Shown piece after piece: positions 53,684 to 63,013 of a DNA stretch of 64,000 bases (position 1 is its first letter; every line of letters starts with the position of its first letter). Under the pieces are notes generated by a model that saw nothing but the letters and a program-made list of their open reading frames with translations, searched no databases and was not told where the DNA came from. A program made the translations under genes and the position numbers. This DNA is from Acidobacteriota bacterium (GTDB taxonomy: Bacteria; Acidobacteriota; Thermoanaerobaculia; Multivoradales; Multivoraceae): contig JAPOWR010000001.1 of NCBI GenBank assembly GCA_026707545.1, positions 558,001-622,000 on the forward strand, read 5' to 3'.

Positions 53684-55117
53684 CTAGAAGATTCTCGAGA
53701 AGCCGCCGCTCTCGCTGCTCAACCTGGAGTTCACCACGTTGTTGTAGATCGAGCCGAAGGTGTAGCGGAGTTGAACGCCGCCTCGGAACGAGAGGTCCGT
53801 CTCCAATTGGCGCCTGGCGACTAGGACCTCTGCGTCGGTTGCTCCGCCCTTCGGCAGGTAGATCTGATCCCTGATTCTCGATACGCCGGCGTAGACGTCG
53901 AAGCTCAGACCGCGCACGATGTGGTACTCGACGTCCGTGTTGAACTCGATCCGGCTGCGGTCGAAGTCGTCGATGAAGTGGCTGTACTGGAGGTCGAGGT
54001 GGGCCTCGCCCCAAGGCCTCTCCATGCCAAAGGCGATGTAGGCGCCCTGGTCCGCAAAGGTCTCCTCCAGCTTGTCGAAGACGGTGATCTCTTCGTAGTC
54101 CAGGCGGGTGCCGCCGATGAAGTAGGCGAAGGTGAACTCGCGCTCGGACGACTCGCTGTAGGGAAAGTAGTTGTACTCGATGGCCGCCGCTGCACGGTAG
54201 GAGTTGTCGAGATTCAGGAAGGTCGACCTGCGGCTGCTGGCCCCGACGCCTACTCCCCAGTGCGGGGCCAGGGTGCGAATCACCTGGCCGAAGTAGCTCG
54301 TGCTGCGGGAGACGTTCTTGTAGGTGCTGCCGTCCTCGAACTCGAAGTTGCTCTCCCGGTAGGAATAGAAGACGCCCATTCCCATGCGCCACAAGTCCGT
54401 CGTGCGGCCCGCCGAAGCGCTCGTCTGGTAGGACTGCGAGTCTCTGCGATCCTCGCTTCGGAAGTCCGTGTTCAGGCGAAGGCGGTAGACCCAGTGGTTC
54501 CAGGGATCGTCTTCCGGGTCGGCCACCAGTGTGTTCGGCTCGGGATGGAAGTGACCGCGGTGCGGCTCGCCCTCGCCCTCGCCGTTCTCGAACTCGACGA
54601 TGAGCCCTTCGGCCTGCGGCGTCTCGAGCACGTAGCGCACCAGACCCAACTCCAGCATGCGCTGCACGCCGCGGCGTCGTTCGTCGTCCGTGTCGGTGAA
54701 CGACGACGTGTAGATCAACCTCTGATCGACACCTTCGAAGCGCTCGAGGCCGATGAAGTTGAACGTGTACTCGCGGGAGTTGCCGCCGGATTGGATCGTC
54801 ACAAGCACGTGGACTTCCGCGTCCTGGCGATCGCGCATCCAGTTGACGTACGTGATCTGGCTGCGCTGGAAGGTTGTGTCGCAGCCCCAGTCGCAGTCAA
54901 GGAACAGGCGAAGCGCCTCGGTGCCTTCGGTCGTCTCGAGCGCCGGTGCCGGTGCTGGCCCGGTCAGGCTGGCGAGAGCGAACAGCGCCAGAGCCGGGAA
55001 GATCAGGCGCTTCGCACGGCGTTGTCCATGGCGGGCGGAACCTGCCGTTACGTTGTCCCCGAGCCTGGGAAGATCGCTATGATGCCGGGCCGACTCCCGT
55101 GAGTCTCGCGGTGTCAT
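53684..55117 (-). CDS. Outer-membrane beta-barrel protein of unknown function
   Basis: A 477-residue protein; a signal peptide (RLIFPALALFALASLTG) follows an N-terminal region of about 36 residues. A periplasmic domain has LRLFLDCDWGCDTTFQRSQI and YVNWMRDRQDAEVHVLVT, a segment seen in a family of hypothetical proteins in Acidobacteria and Bacteroidetes. The C-terminal 300 residues form alternating amphipathic strands and end in GGFSRIF, a possible outer-membrane insertion signal with terminal Phe. The function is unknown. It is divergent from the Z-prenyl synthase gene. Confidence 0.72.
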   Translation of the reverse strand: MTPRDSRESARHHSDLPRLGDNVTAGSARHGQRRAKRLIFPALALFALASLTGPAPAPALETTEGTEALRLFLDCDWGCDTTFQRSQITYVNWMRDRQDAEVHVLVTIQSGGNSREYTFNFIGLERFEGVDQRLIYTSSFTDTDDERRRGVQRMLELGLVRYVLETPQAEGLIVEFENGEGEGEPHRGHFHPEPNTLVADPEDDPWNHWVYRLRLNTDFRSEDRRDSQSYQTSASAGRTTDLWRMGMGVFYSYRESNFEFEDGSTYKNVSRSTSYFGQVIRTLAPHWGVGVGASSRRSTFLNLDNSYRAAAAIEYNYFPYSESSEREFTFAYFIGGTRLDYEEITVFDKLEETFADQGAYIAFGMERPWGEAHLDLQYSHFIDDFDRSRIEFNTDVEYHIVRGLSFDVYAGVSRIRDQIYLPKGGATDAEVLVARRQLETDLSFRGGVQLRYTFGSIYNNVVNSRLSSESGGFSRIF

Positions 55118-55261
55118 CGTTGGCTGGCCTCGGGCGGCTTGCGGTTGTGTCTTTCGGGCGGCGGGCGGGCGACGACGGAAAATAGCACACGGAAAACAGA
55201 GAGCTTCGAGCGTGAACAGTCGCTTGCCAGCCGAGCCCGCCGACCGGCGGAGAAGGTGCCT

Positions 55262-56125
55262 GTGAGCGTCTTCGACTCCGCCCCGTCAGGTGCAGTTCCG
55301 GCACAGGGAACACGTCCTGCAAGCGAACTCTGGCGGCGTGTCAAGGCCCTGATCAAGTGGCCGTTCTACGTCGTCTACCAGCGCCGGCTCGAGTCCAAGG
55401 TGCGGACCTGGCGGCTGCCCCAGCACATCGGTCTGATCATGGACGGTAACCGGCGCTTTGCGCGCCAGCAGGGGCTGGGCAACGTCAGTGCGGGACACTT
55501 CAGGGGCGCCGAGAAGCTGTGGGAAGTTCTCAACTGGTGCTACGAGGCGGACGTCTCGACGGTCACGGTGTGGAGCATGTCGCTCGATAACTTCAATCGC
55601 TCTGCCAAGGAAGTGCAGGCGCTGTTCGACCTGTTCGAGGAGAAGACCCGGGAACTCACGAATCACGACGATGTCCATCAGAAAGGCATCCGCGTGCGCT
55701 TTCTGGGACAGATCGGACTCCTGCCGGAGAGCCTCCAGACCGCGATTCGCGAAGCGGAGGCGGCCACCAGCGGCTACGACCGATACCGGCTGAACATCGC
55801 GATGGCCTACGGCGGTCGGGAGGAGATCGCGAGCGCCTTCCGCAACTACCTGCTGGACAACTCAGCGGTCGGCAAGTCCCTCGATGAGGTCGTCGACGAG
55901 TTCAGTGCCTCGTCGATCGAGCGGTACCTCTACACCTCCGGGCAACCCGAGCCCGACCTGATCCTCCGCACCAGCGGCGAGGTTCGCCTGAGCGGTTTCC
56001 TGCTCTGGCAGAGCACCTACTCCGAGTACTACTTCTGCGACACGCACTGGCCCGCGCTGCGTAAGATCGATCTTCTGCGAGCCTTGCGGTCCTATAGCAG
56101 CCGCCAGCGTCGCAGAGGACGTTGA
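55262..56125 (+). CDS. cis-prenyltransferase, short-chain Z-isoprenyl diphosphate synthase-like
   Basis: A 287-residue UPP-synthase-family enzyme; GTG 55262 follows GGAG. The catalytic Asp motif is HIGLIMDGNRRFARQQG. Later motifs are VWSMSLDNFNRSAKEVQ, IAMAYGGREEIASAF and the substrate loop PDLILRTSGEVRLSGFLLWQ. The ending (YYFCDTHWPALRKIDLLRAL) and the SLDNFNR variant resemble, from memory, the mycobacterial short-chain Z-FPP synthase (Rv1086 type) more than E. coli UppS. An N-terminal amphipathic segment (WRRVKALIKWPFYVVYQRR) may attach it to the membrane. It would make Z-prenyl diphosphates for lipid carriers. Confidence 0.87.
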   Translation: MSVFDSAPSGAVPAQGTRPASELWRRVKALIKWPFYVVYQRRLESKVRTWRLPQHIGLIMDGNRRFARQQGLGNVSAGHFRGAEKLWEVLNWCYEADVSTVTVWSMSLDNFNRSAKEVQALFDLFEEKTRELTNHDDVHQKGIRVRFLGQIGLLPESLQTAIREAEAATSGYDRYRLNIAMAYGGREEIASAFRNYLLDNSAVGKSLDEVVDEFSASSIERYLYTSGQPEPDLILRTSGEVRLSGFLLWQSTYSEYYFCDTHWPALRKIDLLRALRSYSSRQRRRGR

Positions 56126-56213
56126 AGCCCGAAGACACGAAACAAACAGGACAGCCGCGGTGGTCGCCTGATTGCTACCTGTGGTCGGGCGAAGTAGCGG
56201 CTGGGAGCAGCAA

Positions 56214-57287
56214 GTGAACAAGACAGCACGCAAGTTCTTCGTCGATCTGTTGGCCGCGCCGAGCCCCTCGGGACACGAGGAGCCGGTACAGGAAGTCGTG
56301 CGCGCCTACGCGGGCAAGTTCGCCGACGACGTTGCGACCGACATTCACGGCAACGTGATCGCGGCGGTGAACGTCGAGGCCGGCGAGAAGCCGGCGGGTC
56401 GGCGTGTGCTGTTCGCGGGTCACTGCGACCAGATCGGCCTGATCGTCAGCTACATCGACGACAAGGGCTTCCTGTGGGTCCAGCCCATCGGCGGCTGGGA
56501 CCCGCAGCAGCTGATCGGCCAGCGGATGACCGTGTGGGCGAAGGACGGTCCGGTCCCGGCGGTCATCGCCCGCAAGCCGATCCACCTGCTCGACATGGAG
56601 GAGCGCAAGCGGGTGGTCAAGATGGAGAACCTCTGGCTCGACATCGGCGCGAAGGACGGCGACGACGCGAAGAGCGCGGTGCGGGTCGGCGATCCGGTGA
56701 CGCTCGACCTCGGCTTCCAGGAGATGCGCAACGGCCTCGCCAACGCGCCGAAGATGGACAACACGACCGGCCTGTGGGTGGTCATCGAGGCATTGCGGCG
56801 CGTCGCCAGGAAGAACCCGAAGGTTGCGGTGTACGCGGTGTCGACTGTGTGCGAGGAGATCGGCCTGCGCGGCGCCCGCACGAGCACCCACGGCGTCGAC
56901 CCCGACGTCGGCATCGCGGTCGACGTGACCCACGCGACGGATTGCCCGACGATCAGCAAGCGCCAGGAGGGCGATCTGAGCCTGGGCGGCGGGCCGGTCA
57001 TCGTTCGTGGCCCGAACATGAATCCGAAGGTCAGCGACCGCCTGGAAGCCGTCGCGGAAGAAGAGAAGATCCCCTTCCAGTTGGCGGCCCTCGGACGGGC
57101 GGCGCCAAATGACGCGAACTCGATCCAGATCACCCGCGCGGGGGTCGCGACCGGGCTGATCAGCGTTCCGAACCGCTACATGCACAGCGCCGTCGAGACG
57201 ATCTCCCTGGACGACATCGATCACTCGGCCGATCTGCTGGCCGGCTTCGCGGCGTCCCTTACGCCGGACGAGTCACTGATCCCCTGA
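56214..57287 (+). CDS. M42-family metallopeptidase
   Basis: A 357-residue cytosolic peptidase. Metal ligands are in LFAGHCDQIGLIVSYI, the bridging Asp in PKMDNTTGLWVVIE and the catalytic Glu pair in STVCEEIGLRGARTS, with a further Asp in VDVTHATDCP and a His in RYMHSAVETIS. M42 enzymes are tetrahedral (TET) aminopeptidases that trim peptides. GTG 56214 has GGGAG 6 bases upstream. The C-terminal helix ends TPDESLIP. Confidence 0.9.
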   Translation: MNKTARKFFVDLLAAPSPSGHEEPVQEVVRAYAGKFADDVATDIHGNVIAAVNVEAGEKPAGRRVLFAGHCDQIGLIVSYIDDKGFLWVQPIGGWDPQQLIGQRMTVWAKDGPVPAVIARKPIHLLDMEERKRVVKMENLWLDIGAKDGDDAKSAVRVGDPVTLDLGFQEMRNGLANAPKMDNTTGLWVVIEALRRVARKNPKVAVYAVSTVCEEIGLRGARTSTHGVDPDVGIAVDVTHATDCPTISKRQEGDLSLGGGPVIVRGPNMNPKVSDRLEAVAEEEKIPFQLAALGRAAPNDANSIQITRAGVATGLISVPNRYMHSAVETISLDDIDHSADLLAGFAASLTPDESLIP

Positions 57288-57345
57288 TCGGTAGTATTCG
57301 CCGCCACGAAACGGACACAACGGGCGATACAAGGGAGGCAACGCC

Positions 57346-58119
57346 ATGCCGATGAAGAACCGTCTGCGCGACAAGATTGACAACGGAGAGCCGGTGCTCG
57401 GCGCCTGGCTCGCGTTCCCGGACACCCACAGCGCCGAGCTGATGTCGCGCCTCGGTTTCGACTGGGCGACGATCGACATGCAGCATGGCCTGGTCGACTA
57501 CCAGCGGGCCACCGAGATGCTGCAGGCGATGACCGCATCCGACACGACCCCGATCGTCCGGGTGCCCTGGAACGAGCCAGGGATCATCGGCAAGATGCTG
57601 GACGCCGGCGCCCACGGGATCATCATCCCGATGGTGAACAGCCGCGCCGAGGCGGAAGCCGCGGCGGCCGCGTGCCGGTACCCGCCGCGCGGGAAGCGTA
57701 GCTTCGGTCCGTTCCGGGCCGGTCTGCTTTATGGCGGGAACTACCTCGAGGAGGCGAACGAGCAGATCTACTGCATCCCGATGATCGAGACCCAGCAGGC
57801 CCTCGACAACCTGGACGACATCCTCTCCGTGCCCGGACTCGACGGCGTCTATGTCGGCCCGAGCGATCTCAGCGTGTCGCTGGGGCTACGGCCGGCTGCC
57901 GACCAGGAGGACGAGAAGTTCACCGCCGCGATCGACAAGATCCTCGACGGTTGTAAGAGACACGGGCTGTTTGCTGGCGTCGCCGGCACCGTCAAGGAGG
58001 CTCCGAAGCGAATCCGGCAGGGGTTCCGGTTCGTGGAGGTGGCTCGCGACGGCGGATCGATGGCCAAGGCGGCGCTGAAGGACCTGCGGACGGTGCGCGC
58101 GTCGATGGAGGATTCCTGA
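57346..58119 (+). CDS. HpcH/HpaI-family class II aldolase
   Basis: A 257-residue TIM-barrel aldolase; ATG 57346 follows GGGAGG. Diagnostic elements are GAWLAFPDTHSAELMSRLGF, WATIDMQHGLVDYQ with the catalytic His, VPWNEPGIIGKMLDAGAHGI, IPMIETQQALDNLDDI (metal-binding Glu) and GVYVGPSDLSVSLGL (Asp). It would perform retro-aldol cleavage of a 4-hydroxy-2-oxo acid, giving pyruvate and an aldehyde. The gene lies 58 bases after the M42 peptidase gene. Confidence 0.92.
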   Translation: MPMKNRLRDKIDNGEPVLGAWLAFPDTHSAELMSRLGFDWATIDMQHGLVDYQRATEMLQAMTASDTTPIVRVPWNEPGIIGKMLDAGAHGIIIPMVNSRAEAEAAAAACRYPPRGKRSFGPFRAGLLYGGNYLEEANEQIYCIPMIETQQALDNLDDILSVPGLDGVYVGPSDLSVSLGLRPAADQEDEKFTAAIDKILDGCKRHGLFAGVAGTVKEAPKRIRQGFRFVEVARDGGSMAKAALKDLRTVRASMEDS

Positions 58120-58241
58120 ACCGGTCGGCTCGCCGGTCTGGAACGAATCAGGCCGGCCGGCGTTATCCCTACAGAGGCGGCCCGGCGTTGTGGTCAGCCG
58201 ACTAGAATCAGAGGGATCAGGAACTGGAGAAGGAAAGCGAC

Positions 58242-59216
58242 ATGTCACGAATCAAGGTCTGGTTGGCGTTCGGTCTGGCGCTGGCGGTGGTGGCGCCGGC
58301 CGTTGCCGCCGACGGGGAAGAGAAGAAGGTCCGCAAGATCCAGGTGAAGAAGCTCATCGAGTGCGCGGACGGCGAGGACTGCGACGAGCGTGTAAGCCGG
58401 ATGCTCTTCGTCAGTGACGATGGCGACGTCCGGGTTCTCCACGAGGGCGACCACGAGTGGGTTACCGAGGAGAACGTCAAGATCCTCGAGACCGACGGCC
58501 ACGGCGTGATCATGATCGGGGACCACGGGGGCGAGGGCGAAGCCGGCGAGTCGGTCCGGCGCCGTGTGCACCAGGTGCTGAAGGGGCTCGGCGAGCACGG
58601 TTCGCGTCTGCACCTGCGGCACGGTGGCGGCGGGTTTCTTGGCGTGCAGCTCTCCGACCTGACCCCGGAACTCCGCACCCACTTCGGCGTGCCGGAAGAC
58701 GTGGGCGTCATGGTCGGCAAAGTCGTGGACGGCAGCCCGGCACTGCGTGCCGGTCTGGAGGTCGGCGATGTCGTCACCGCCGTCGACGGGGAGCCGGTCG
58801 CATCGTCATCGGCGCTGGCGCGGGCCGTTGGCGGCCACGAGGGCGGCGAGACGGTCGTGCTCGAGGTCTGGCGCGATGGCAAGATGGAGAAGATCAGCGC
58901 CACGCTGGAGGAGCGGGAGCGGCGGGTCGAGATGTCCAGTGCCGCACCGGAAACTCCGCGGCCACCGCGGCCTCCCGTGCCTGGGGCCGGAGAACATGCC
59001 GTTGGGGAAAACGAAACCCGCGTCATCGAGGTCAAGGTCGACTGCGGGGACGGCGAGGACTGCACGGTTGATGTGGCCAACGCGAACTCCTTCGAGTTCG
59101 CGGCCTCGGCCTGCGGCGACTCGGGCGAGTGCGAGGTCAACGTCAACTGCACGGATGGCGACTGCGCCTGCACGGTGAACGGCGAATCAGCCGACTGCTC
59201 CGAACTCGGTTTCTGA
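58242..59216 (+). CDS. Secreted PDZ-domain protein with Cys-rich ends
   Basis: A 324-residue exported protein; ATG 58242 follows AGAAGGAA. The signal peptide ends AVAA. An N-terminal segment holds Cys41 and Cys47 in ECADGEDCDERV. A single PDZ domain spans about residues 127-225 (GFLGVQLSDLTPELRTHFGV then AGLEVGDVVTAVDGEPV). After a Pro-rich linker a C-terminal tail begins with a second DCGDGEDCTV motif (Cys268 and Cys274) and holds eight Cys in about 57 residues. No protease domain is present. It may be a disulfide-rich scaffold or metal binder in the envelope. Confidence 0.75.
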   Translation: MSRIKVWLAFGLALAVVAPAVAADGEEKKVRKIQVKKLIECADGEDCDERVSRMLFVSDDGDVRVLHEGDHEWVTEENVKILETDGHGVIMIGDHGGEGEAGESVRRRVHQVLKGLGEHGSRLHLRHGGGGFLGVQLSDLTPELRTHFGVPEDVGVMVGKVVDGSPALRAGLEVGDVVTAVDGEPVASSSALARAVGGHEGGETVVLEVWRDGKMEKISATLEERERRVEMSSAAPETPRPPRPPVPGAGEHAVGENETRVIEVKVDCGDGEDCTVDVANANSFEFAASACGDSGECEVNVNCTDGDCACTVNGESADCSELGF

Positions 59217-59243
59217 TCACAGGCCGCTGCTACGATCCGCGCG

Positions 59244-60266
59244 ATGCGCGCGGGCGTCTATCTCGGCCCCGGTGAAGTAGCGGTAGCCGCGCGGGCGCTG
59301 CCGGAACCCGGCCCGGGCGAGGTTCGGCTTCGGATCAGCGCGTGCGGCGTGTGCGGGACCGACCTGCATCTGGTTCACAGCCCGAAACCGATCATCGAAC
59401 CGGGCTCGGTGATGGGCCACGAGATGGCCGGTATCGTGGATGACCTGGGAGCCGGTGTCTCGGGCTTTGAAGCGGGAGAGCCGGTCGTCGTGGAGCCGCT
59501 CGCATCCTGCGGTGACTGCGATCCGTGCCGCGAGGGCCGGGACTCGATCTGCCGGGAACTCGAACTCTACGGCCTGCGGCGGCCGGGCGGCTTCGCGGAG
59601 GCCGTTGTCGTGCCGGCCCATCGGTTGTACCGCGTTCCGCGTTCCATGCCGCCGTCTCTTGCCGCCCTCGCCGAACCGTTCGCGGTCGCCGTTCATGGAC
59701 TTCGGCTAGCGGATGCGGGCCAGAAGGAACCGCCGGCGAAGCTGCTGATCCTGGGCGCGGGTTCCATCGGTCTCGCGACGGTCGCGGTGGCCCGGGCCTG
59801 GGACTTCGGCCACGTGGCGATCACGGCCCGCCACCCGCACCAGGCCGCGGCGGCGAAGCGGCTCGGCGCGCACGAGGTGCTGGACGCCGGTTCTCCCGAC
59901 GACCTGACCGGCTACGACGCCGATCTCGTGGTCGAGACGGTGGGCGGCCTGGCGGATACGATGACGGCAGCGGGCATTGCCCTCGCACCGGGCGGCACGA
60001 TCTGCGTACTCGGTGTGTTCATGGGGCCCTTGACCCTCGACCCCCTCGTGTTGCTCGGCAAGGAAGCGCGTCTGCAATGGTCGAACTGCTACTCGCGGCG
60101 CCCGGGCGAAGTCGACTTCGTCGAGGCGGTGGAACTACTGGTTGCCGGTGCGGACGGCTTCGACAGCCTGCTCACCCACCAGGTGCCGCTGAACGAGATC
60201 GAGCGCGCCTTCGAGATCGCGGGCGACAAGCGTTCCGGAGCGGTCAAGGTGACCGTCATCCCCTGA
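59244..60266 (+). CDS. Zinc-dependent alcohol dehydrogenase
   Basis: A 340-residue MDR enzyme. The catalytic zinc site has CGVCGTDLHLVHSPK and GHEMAGIVDDLGAG. The four structural zinc Cys are in SCGDCDPCREGRDSIC. The NAD-binding motif is LILGAGSIGLATVAVARAW (about residue 170). Similar enzymes act on polyols, threonine or other secondary alcohols. The stop lies 20 bases from the convergent amidase gene. Confidence 0.92.
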   Translation: MRAGVYLGPGEVAVAARALPEPGPGEVRLRISACGVCGTDLHLVHSPKPIIEPGSVMGHEMAGIVDDLGAGVSGFEAGEPVVVEPLASCGDCDPCREGRDSICRELELYGLRRPGGFAEAVVVPAHRLYRVPRSMPPSLAALAEPFAVAVHGLRLADAGQKEPPAKLLILGAGSIGLATVAVARAWDFGHVAITARHPHQAAAAKRLGAHEVLDAGSPDDLTGYDADLVVETVGGLADTMTAAGIALAPGGTICVLGVFMGPLTLDPLVLLGKEARLQWSNCYSRRPGEVDFVEAVELLVAGADGFDSLLTHQVPLNEIERAFEIAGDKRSGAVKVTVIP

Positions 60267-60285
60267 GCCCGCGCTCCGGCCGGGT

Positions 60286-61704
60286 TCAGACCTCCGGCCA
60301 GTTCGGGTGCCAGGGACGGGCACCCTCGAACAGCCGCGCGGCCCGCAGCACGAGGTCGTCCCGGTGTCGCGGCCCGACGATCTGCAGGCCGACCGGTAGA
60401 CCGGCGTCGGAGAGGCCGGCTCGCACCGTCGCCGCCGGGTGGCCCGACATGTTGAAGGGAATCGTGAACGCCGCGACCCCCGCCGGCACCTGCTCCCGGC
60501 CCTCGGTGTGGGTAGGGAAGGGTCCGCGGGCAGGCGGTGGATCGTAGGGCACGGTCGGCGTCAGCAGCAGATCGAAGCGGCTGAAGACCTCGCCGCACCA
60601 GAGATTCAGCTGCGCCCGTTCGCGCGCCGCGGCGCCGAAGGTCTCGGGCGTCATCTCCCAGGAGCGCTCCAGCGCCGCCGCGAACGAGTGGGTCATGTCC
60701 TGGCGCTGGTTCCGAAGCGGTTCGTGGATCTGGCCGGCGATCAGGAAGTTGCCCAGCGTGCCCCAGGCGGCCGTGAGCATCGGCGGGCCGCCCGGTACGC
60801 GCTCCTCGAGCGGTTCGAGCGAGAGGCCAGCCTCATCGAACACGGCCGCCGCGTCCGCGGCCACCCGTGCGACGTCCGATTGCACGCTCGCGTACCCGAG
60901 GTCCGGCGACCAGGCGATGCGCATGGAGGAGGGAAGCCCCGATTCGAGTACTTCGCGGTAACTCAGACCCGGGTGGGGCAGCGAGCCGGGGTCGCAGGGC
61001 GACGGGCCGGCGACCAGATCGAGGAACAGAGCGCCATCCTCCACCGTGCGTGTGAGGGGACCGTAGACCGCCGTGCTGCCGTAGTCCCAGGCCTTCATCG
61101 GCCCGCGCGGTATCCGGCCCTGGCTCGGCTTCAGGCCGAAGGCGCCGGTGAAACTGGCCGGAATCCGGATCGAGCCGCCGCCGTCGGAGGAGGTGACGAG
61201 GGGCAGCACGCCCCCCGCCAGCACCGCGGATGAACCGCCGCTCGAGCCGCCGGGCGTGCGCTCCGGGTTCCAGGGCGAGCGGGTGACGCCGAACAGCGGG
61301 TTCTTGGTGATCGCGGTGAACCCGAACTCGGGCGTGTTCGTCTTGCCGACGACGATCGCTCCAGCGTCGCGCAGCCGCGCCACCTGGGTGGAGTCCGCAT
61401 CGGCGACCGAGTCGCGGAACACCCGCGAGCCCATCGACGTCACCATGCCGGCAACGTCCTCAAGGTCCTTGACGCCGAGCGGCACACCCTCGAGCGGCCG
61501 GGCGTCGCCGCCGGCGCGGCGCGCGTCTGCCGCTTCGGCGTCGGCCAGCAGTTGTTCGCGCGGTCGCTGGCTGACGACCGCGTTGAGCTTCGGGTGGGTG
61601 GCCTCTATGCGCTCCAGGGTCGCGTCCATCAACTCGGTGCAGGAGACCTCTCGGCCCGACAGAAGGTCGAGGAGCTGGATCAGGCTGAGACGGTCGAGGT
61701 GCAT
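60286..61704 (-). CDS. Amidase-signature-family hydrolase
   Basis: A 472-residue amidase. The Lys-Ser-Ser triad can be placed as Lys79 (PLGVKDLEDV), Ser154 (PGGSSGGSSA) and Ser178 (SSDGGGSIRIPAS), with spacings identical to those in fatty-acid amide hydrolase and related enzymes. ATG 61704 is the first start before the conserved helix, although the frame is open to 62196. It would hydrolyse an amide bond; the substrate is unknown. Its start overlaps the end of the O-antigen ligase-like gene by 25 bases. Confidence 0.92.
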   Translation of the reverse strand: MHLDRLSLIQLLDLLSGREVSCTELMDATLERIEATHPKLNAVVSQRPREQLLADAEAADARRAGGDARPLEGVPLGVKDLEDVAGMVTSMGSRVFRDSVADADSTQVARLRDAGAIVVGKTNTPEFGFTAITKNPLFGVTRSPWNPERTPGGSSGGSSAVLAGGVLPLVTSSDGGGSIRIPASFTGAFGLKPSQGRIPRGPMKAWDYGSTAVYGPLTRTVEDGALFLDLVAGPSPCDPGSLPHPGLSYREVLESGLPSSMRIAWSPDLGYASVQSDVARVAADAAAVFDEAGLSLEPLEERVPGGPPMLTAAWGTLGNFLIAGQIHEPLRNQRQDMTHSFAAALERSWEMTPETFGAAARERAQLNLWCGEVFSRFDLLLTPTVPYDPPPARGPFPTHTEGREQVPAGVAAFTIPFNMSGHPAATVRAGLSDAGLPVGLQIVGPRHRDDLVLRAARLFEGARPWHPNWPEV

Positions 61705-62966
61705 GCCGAATCTCCGGGCTGGTCGTCTGGAGCGCGGAGAATAACCGGCAGGGCCAGCAGGAACAGCGTCCAGCGCTGAATCTCCGTGTCGCGCCAGTTC
61801 GCTTCGAACAGACCGGCCACGTTCAGTGCCAGGAGGGCGAACAGAACCCCCAGGTAGAGATCGGCTCGCGGCCCGGCCCGGCCGCCCTCGCGGCGATAGC
61901 CCTCGAACGCCATTGCTGCCGCCGCACCCATCAGCCACAGATAGGCGAGCAGAGACGCTATGCCGCGGCTGGCCGCCATGTGGACGAACGTGTTGTGCAG
62001 GTGTTTCACCCGCGCCCGGACGGACGTCGGATGACGGTAGACCGGGTACCACTCGCGGACCATGACCGGGCCGATTCCGGTCAAGGGGCGGTCGACGATC
62101 ATCTGGCCGCCGGCCCACAGCATGCACAGCCGGTCGTAGTTCGAGGGATTGCGGACATCGACCATCGAGGTCGCTCGCTGCCAGTAGGTCGGCCACAGCG
62201 TCGGCGCCACGGCGGCGAACGAGGCGGCGGCCAGGACCAGCGCGGCGGCGAAACTCAGAAAGACGCGGCGGCGCTGAAGGGCCATCGCCGCAACCGCGAG
62301 GGCGAAGGCGCCCAGCCAGGCGCTACGGGTCAGCGTCAGGACGAGGGCGCCGCCGACCAGGGCCAGGCCGACCCAGTTCGCCCGCGAACGCCAACCGCCC
62401 GCGATGCTCAACCGGCCGGCGATCAGCGCGAGGCCGAGCAGCAGGACCCCGGAGAAGGTCATGTAGTGCGAGAACGGCCCGGGGATCCGCTGATGGAGCG
62501 GGCCGTAGTCGGTGAAGGCGAACTGAACGAGGCCGTAGAGGGCGAGTACGGCCGAGATCCCGACCACGGAGAGGATCGCGACCCGCGCCTGGTGCTCGCC
62601 ACGGACGAGCAGGAGCGCCAGCGGCAGGGTCAGGACGGCGTAGAGGGTGGAGAGCTCCTGGAGGCTGGTCGCCGGATCGTAGGAGAAGATGGCCGAGAGC
62701 ACGAAGCAGCCCGCGTATGCGGCGAGGGGGAGCAGGATCAGCCGCCGCCGTCGTCGGTCCTCGTCGCCGCCCGCGAAATGGAGCCGCTTGCGCCGAACGG
62801 CGGCCCAGATCAGGGTGAAGAAGAGGAGGAAGTTCGACAGCGCGATGCCGAACGTCGTGACGAGGTGGCTCACGAAGAGCCAGAACCCGGTGCTGCCCTC
62901 CGCTGTGCGGCAAGGCCGGATCAGGGCGCGCTCGATCGCCCCCGTCGCCGCCCGCCACCACCGCAT
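61680..62966 (-). CDS. O-antigen ligase/polymerase-like membrane protein
   Basis: About 428 residues with ten to twelve hydrophobic segments. A large periplasmic loop (about 255-335) contains GIGPVMVREWYPVYRH and the conserved His in RVKHLHNTFVHMAASRG, as in the WaaL/Wzy O-antigen ligase family. It would transfer or polymerise lipid-linked glycans on the outer face of the inner membrane. ATG 62966 is used; GTG 62984 is possible. Its 3' end overlaps the amidase gene by 25 bases. Confidence 0.82.
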   Translation of the reverse strand: MRWWRAATGAIERALIRPCRTAEGSTGFWLFVSHLVTTFGIALSNFLLFFTLIWAAVRRKRLHFAGGDEDRRRRRLILLPLAAYAGCFVLSAIFSYDPATSLQELSTLYAVLTLPLALLLVRGEHQARVAILSVVGISAVLALYGLVQFAFTDYGPLHQRIPGPFSHYMTFSGVLLLGLALIAGRLSIAGGWRSRANWVGLALVGGALVLTLTRSAWLGAFALAVAAMALQRRRVFLSFAAALVLAAASFAAVAPTLWPTYWQRATSMVDVRNPSNYDRLCMLWAGGQMIVDRPLTGIGPVMVREWYPVYRHPTSVRARVKHLHNTFVHMAASRGIASLLAYLWLMGAAAAMAFEGYRREGGRAGPRADLYLGVLFALLALNVAGLFEANWRDTEIQRWTLFLLALPVILRAPDDQPGDSACTSTVSA

Positions 62967-63013
62967 GGGGGTCAGTCTATGCACGCCAGGGGGCTGCGAC
63001 AGGTTCGGCGGCT

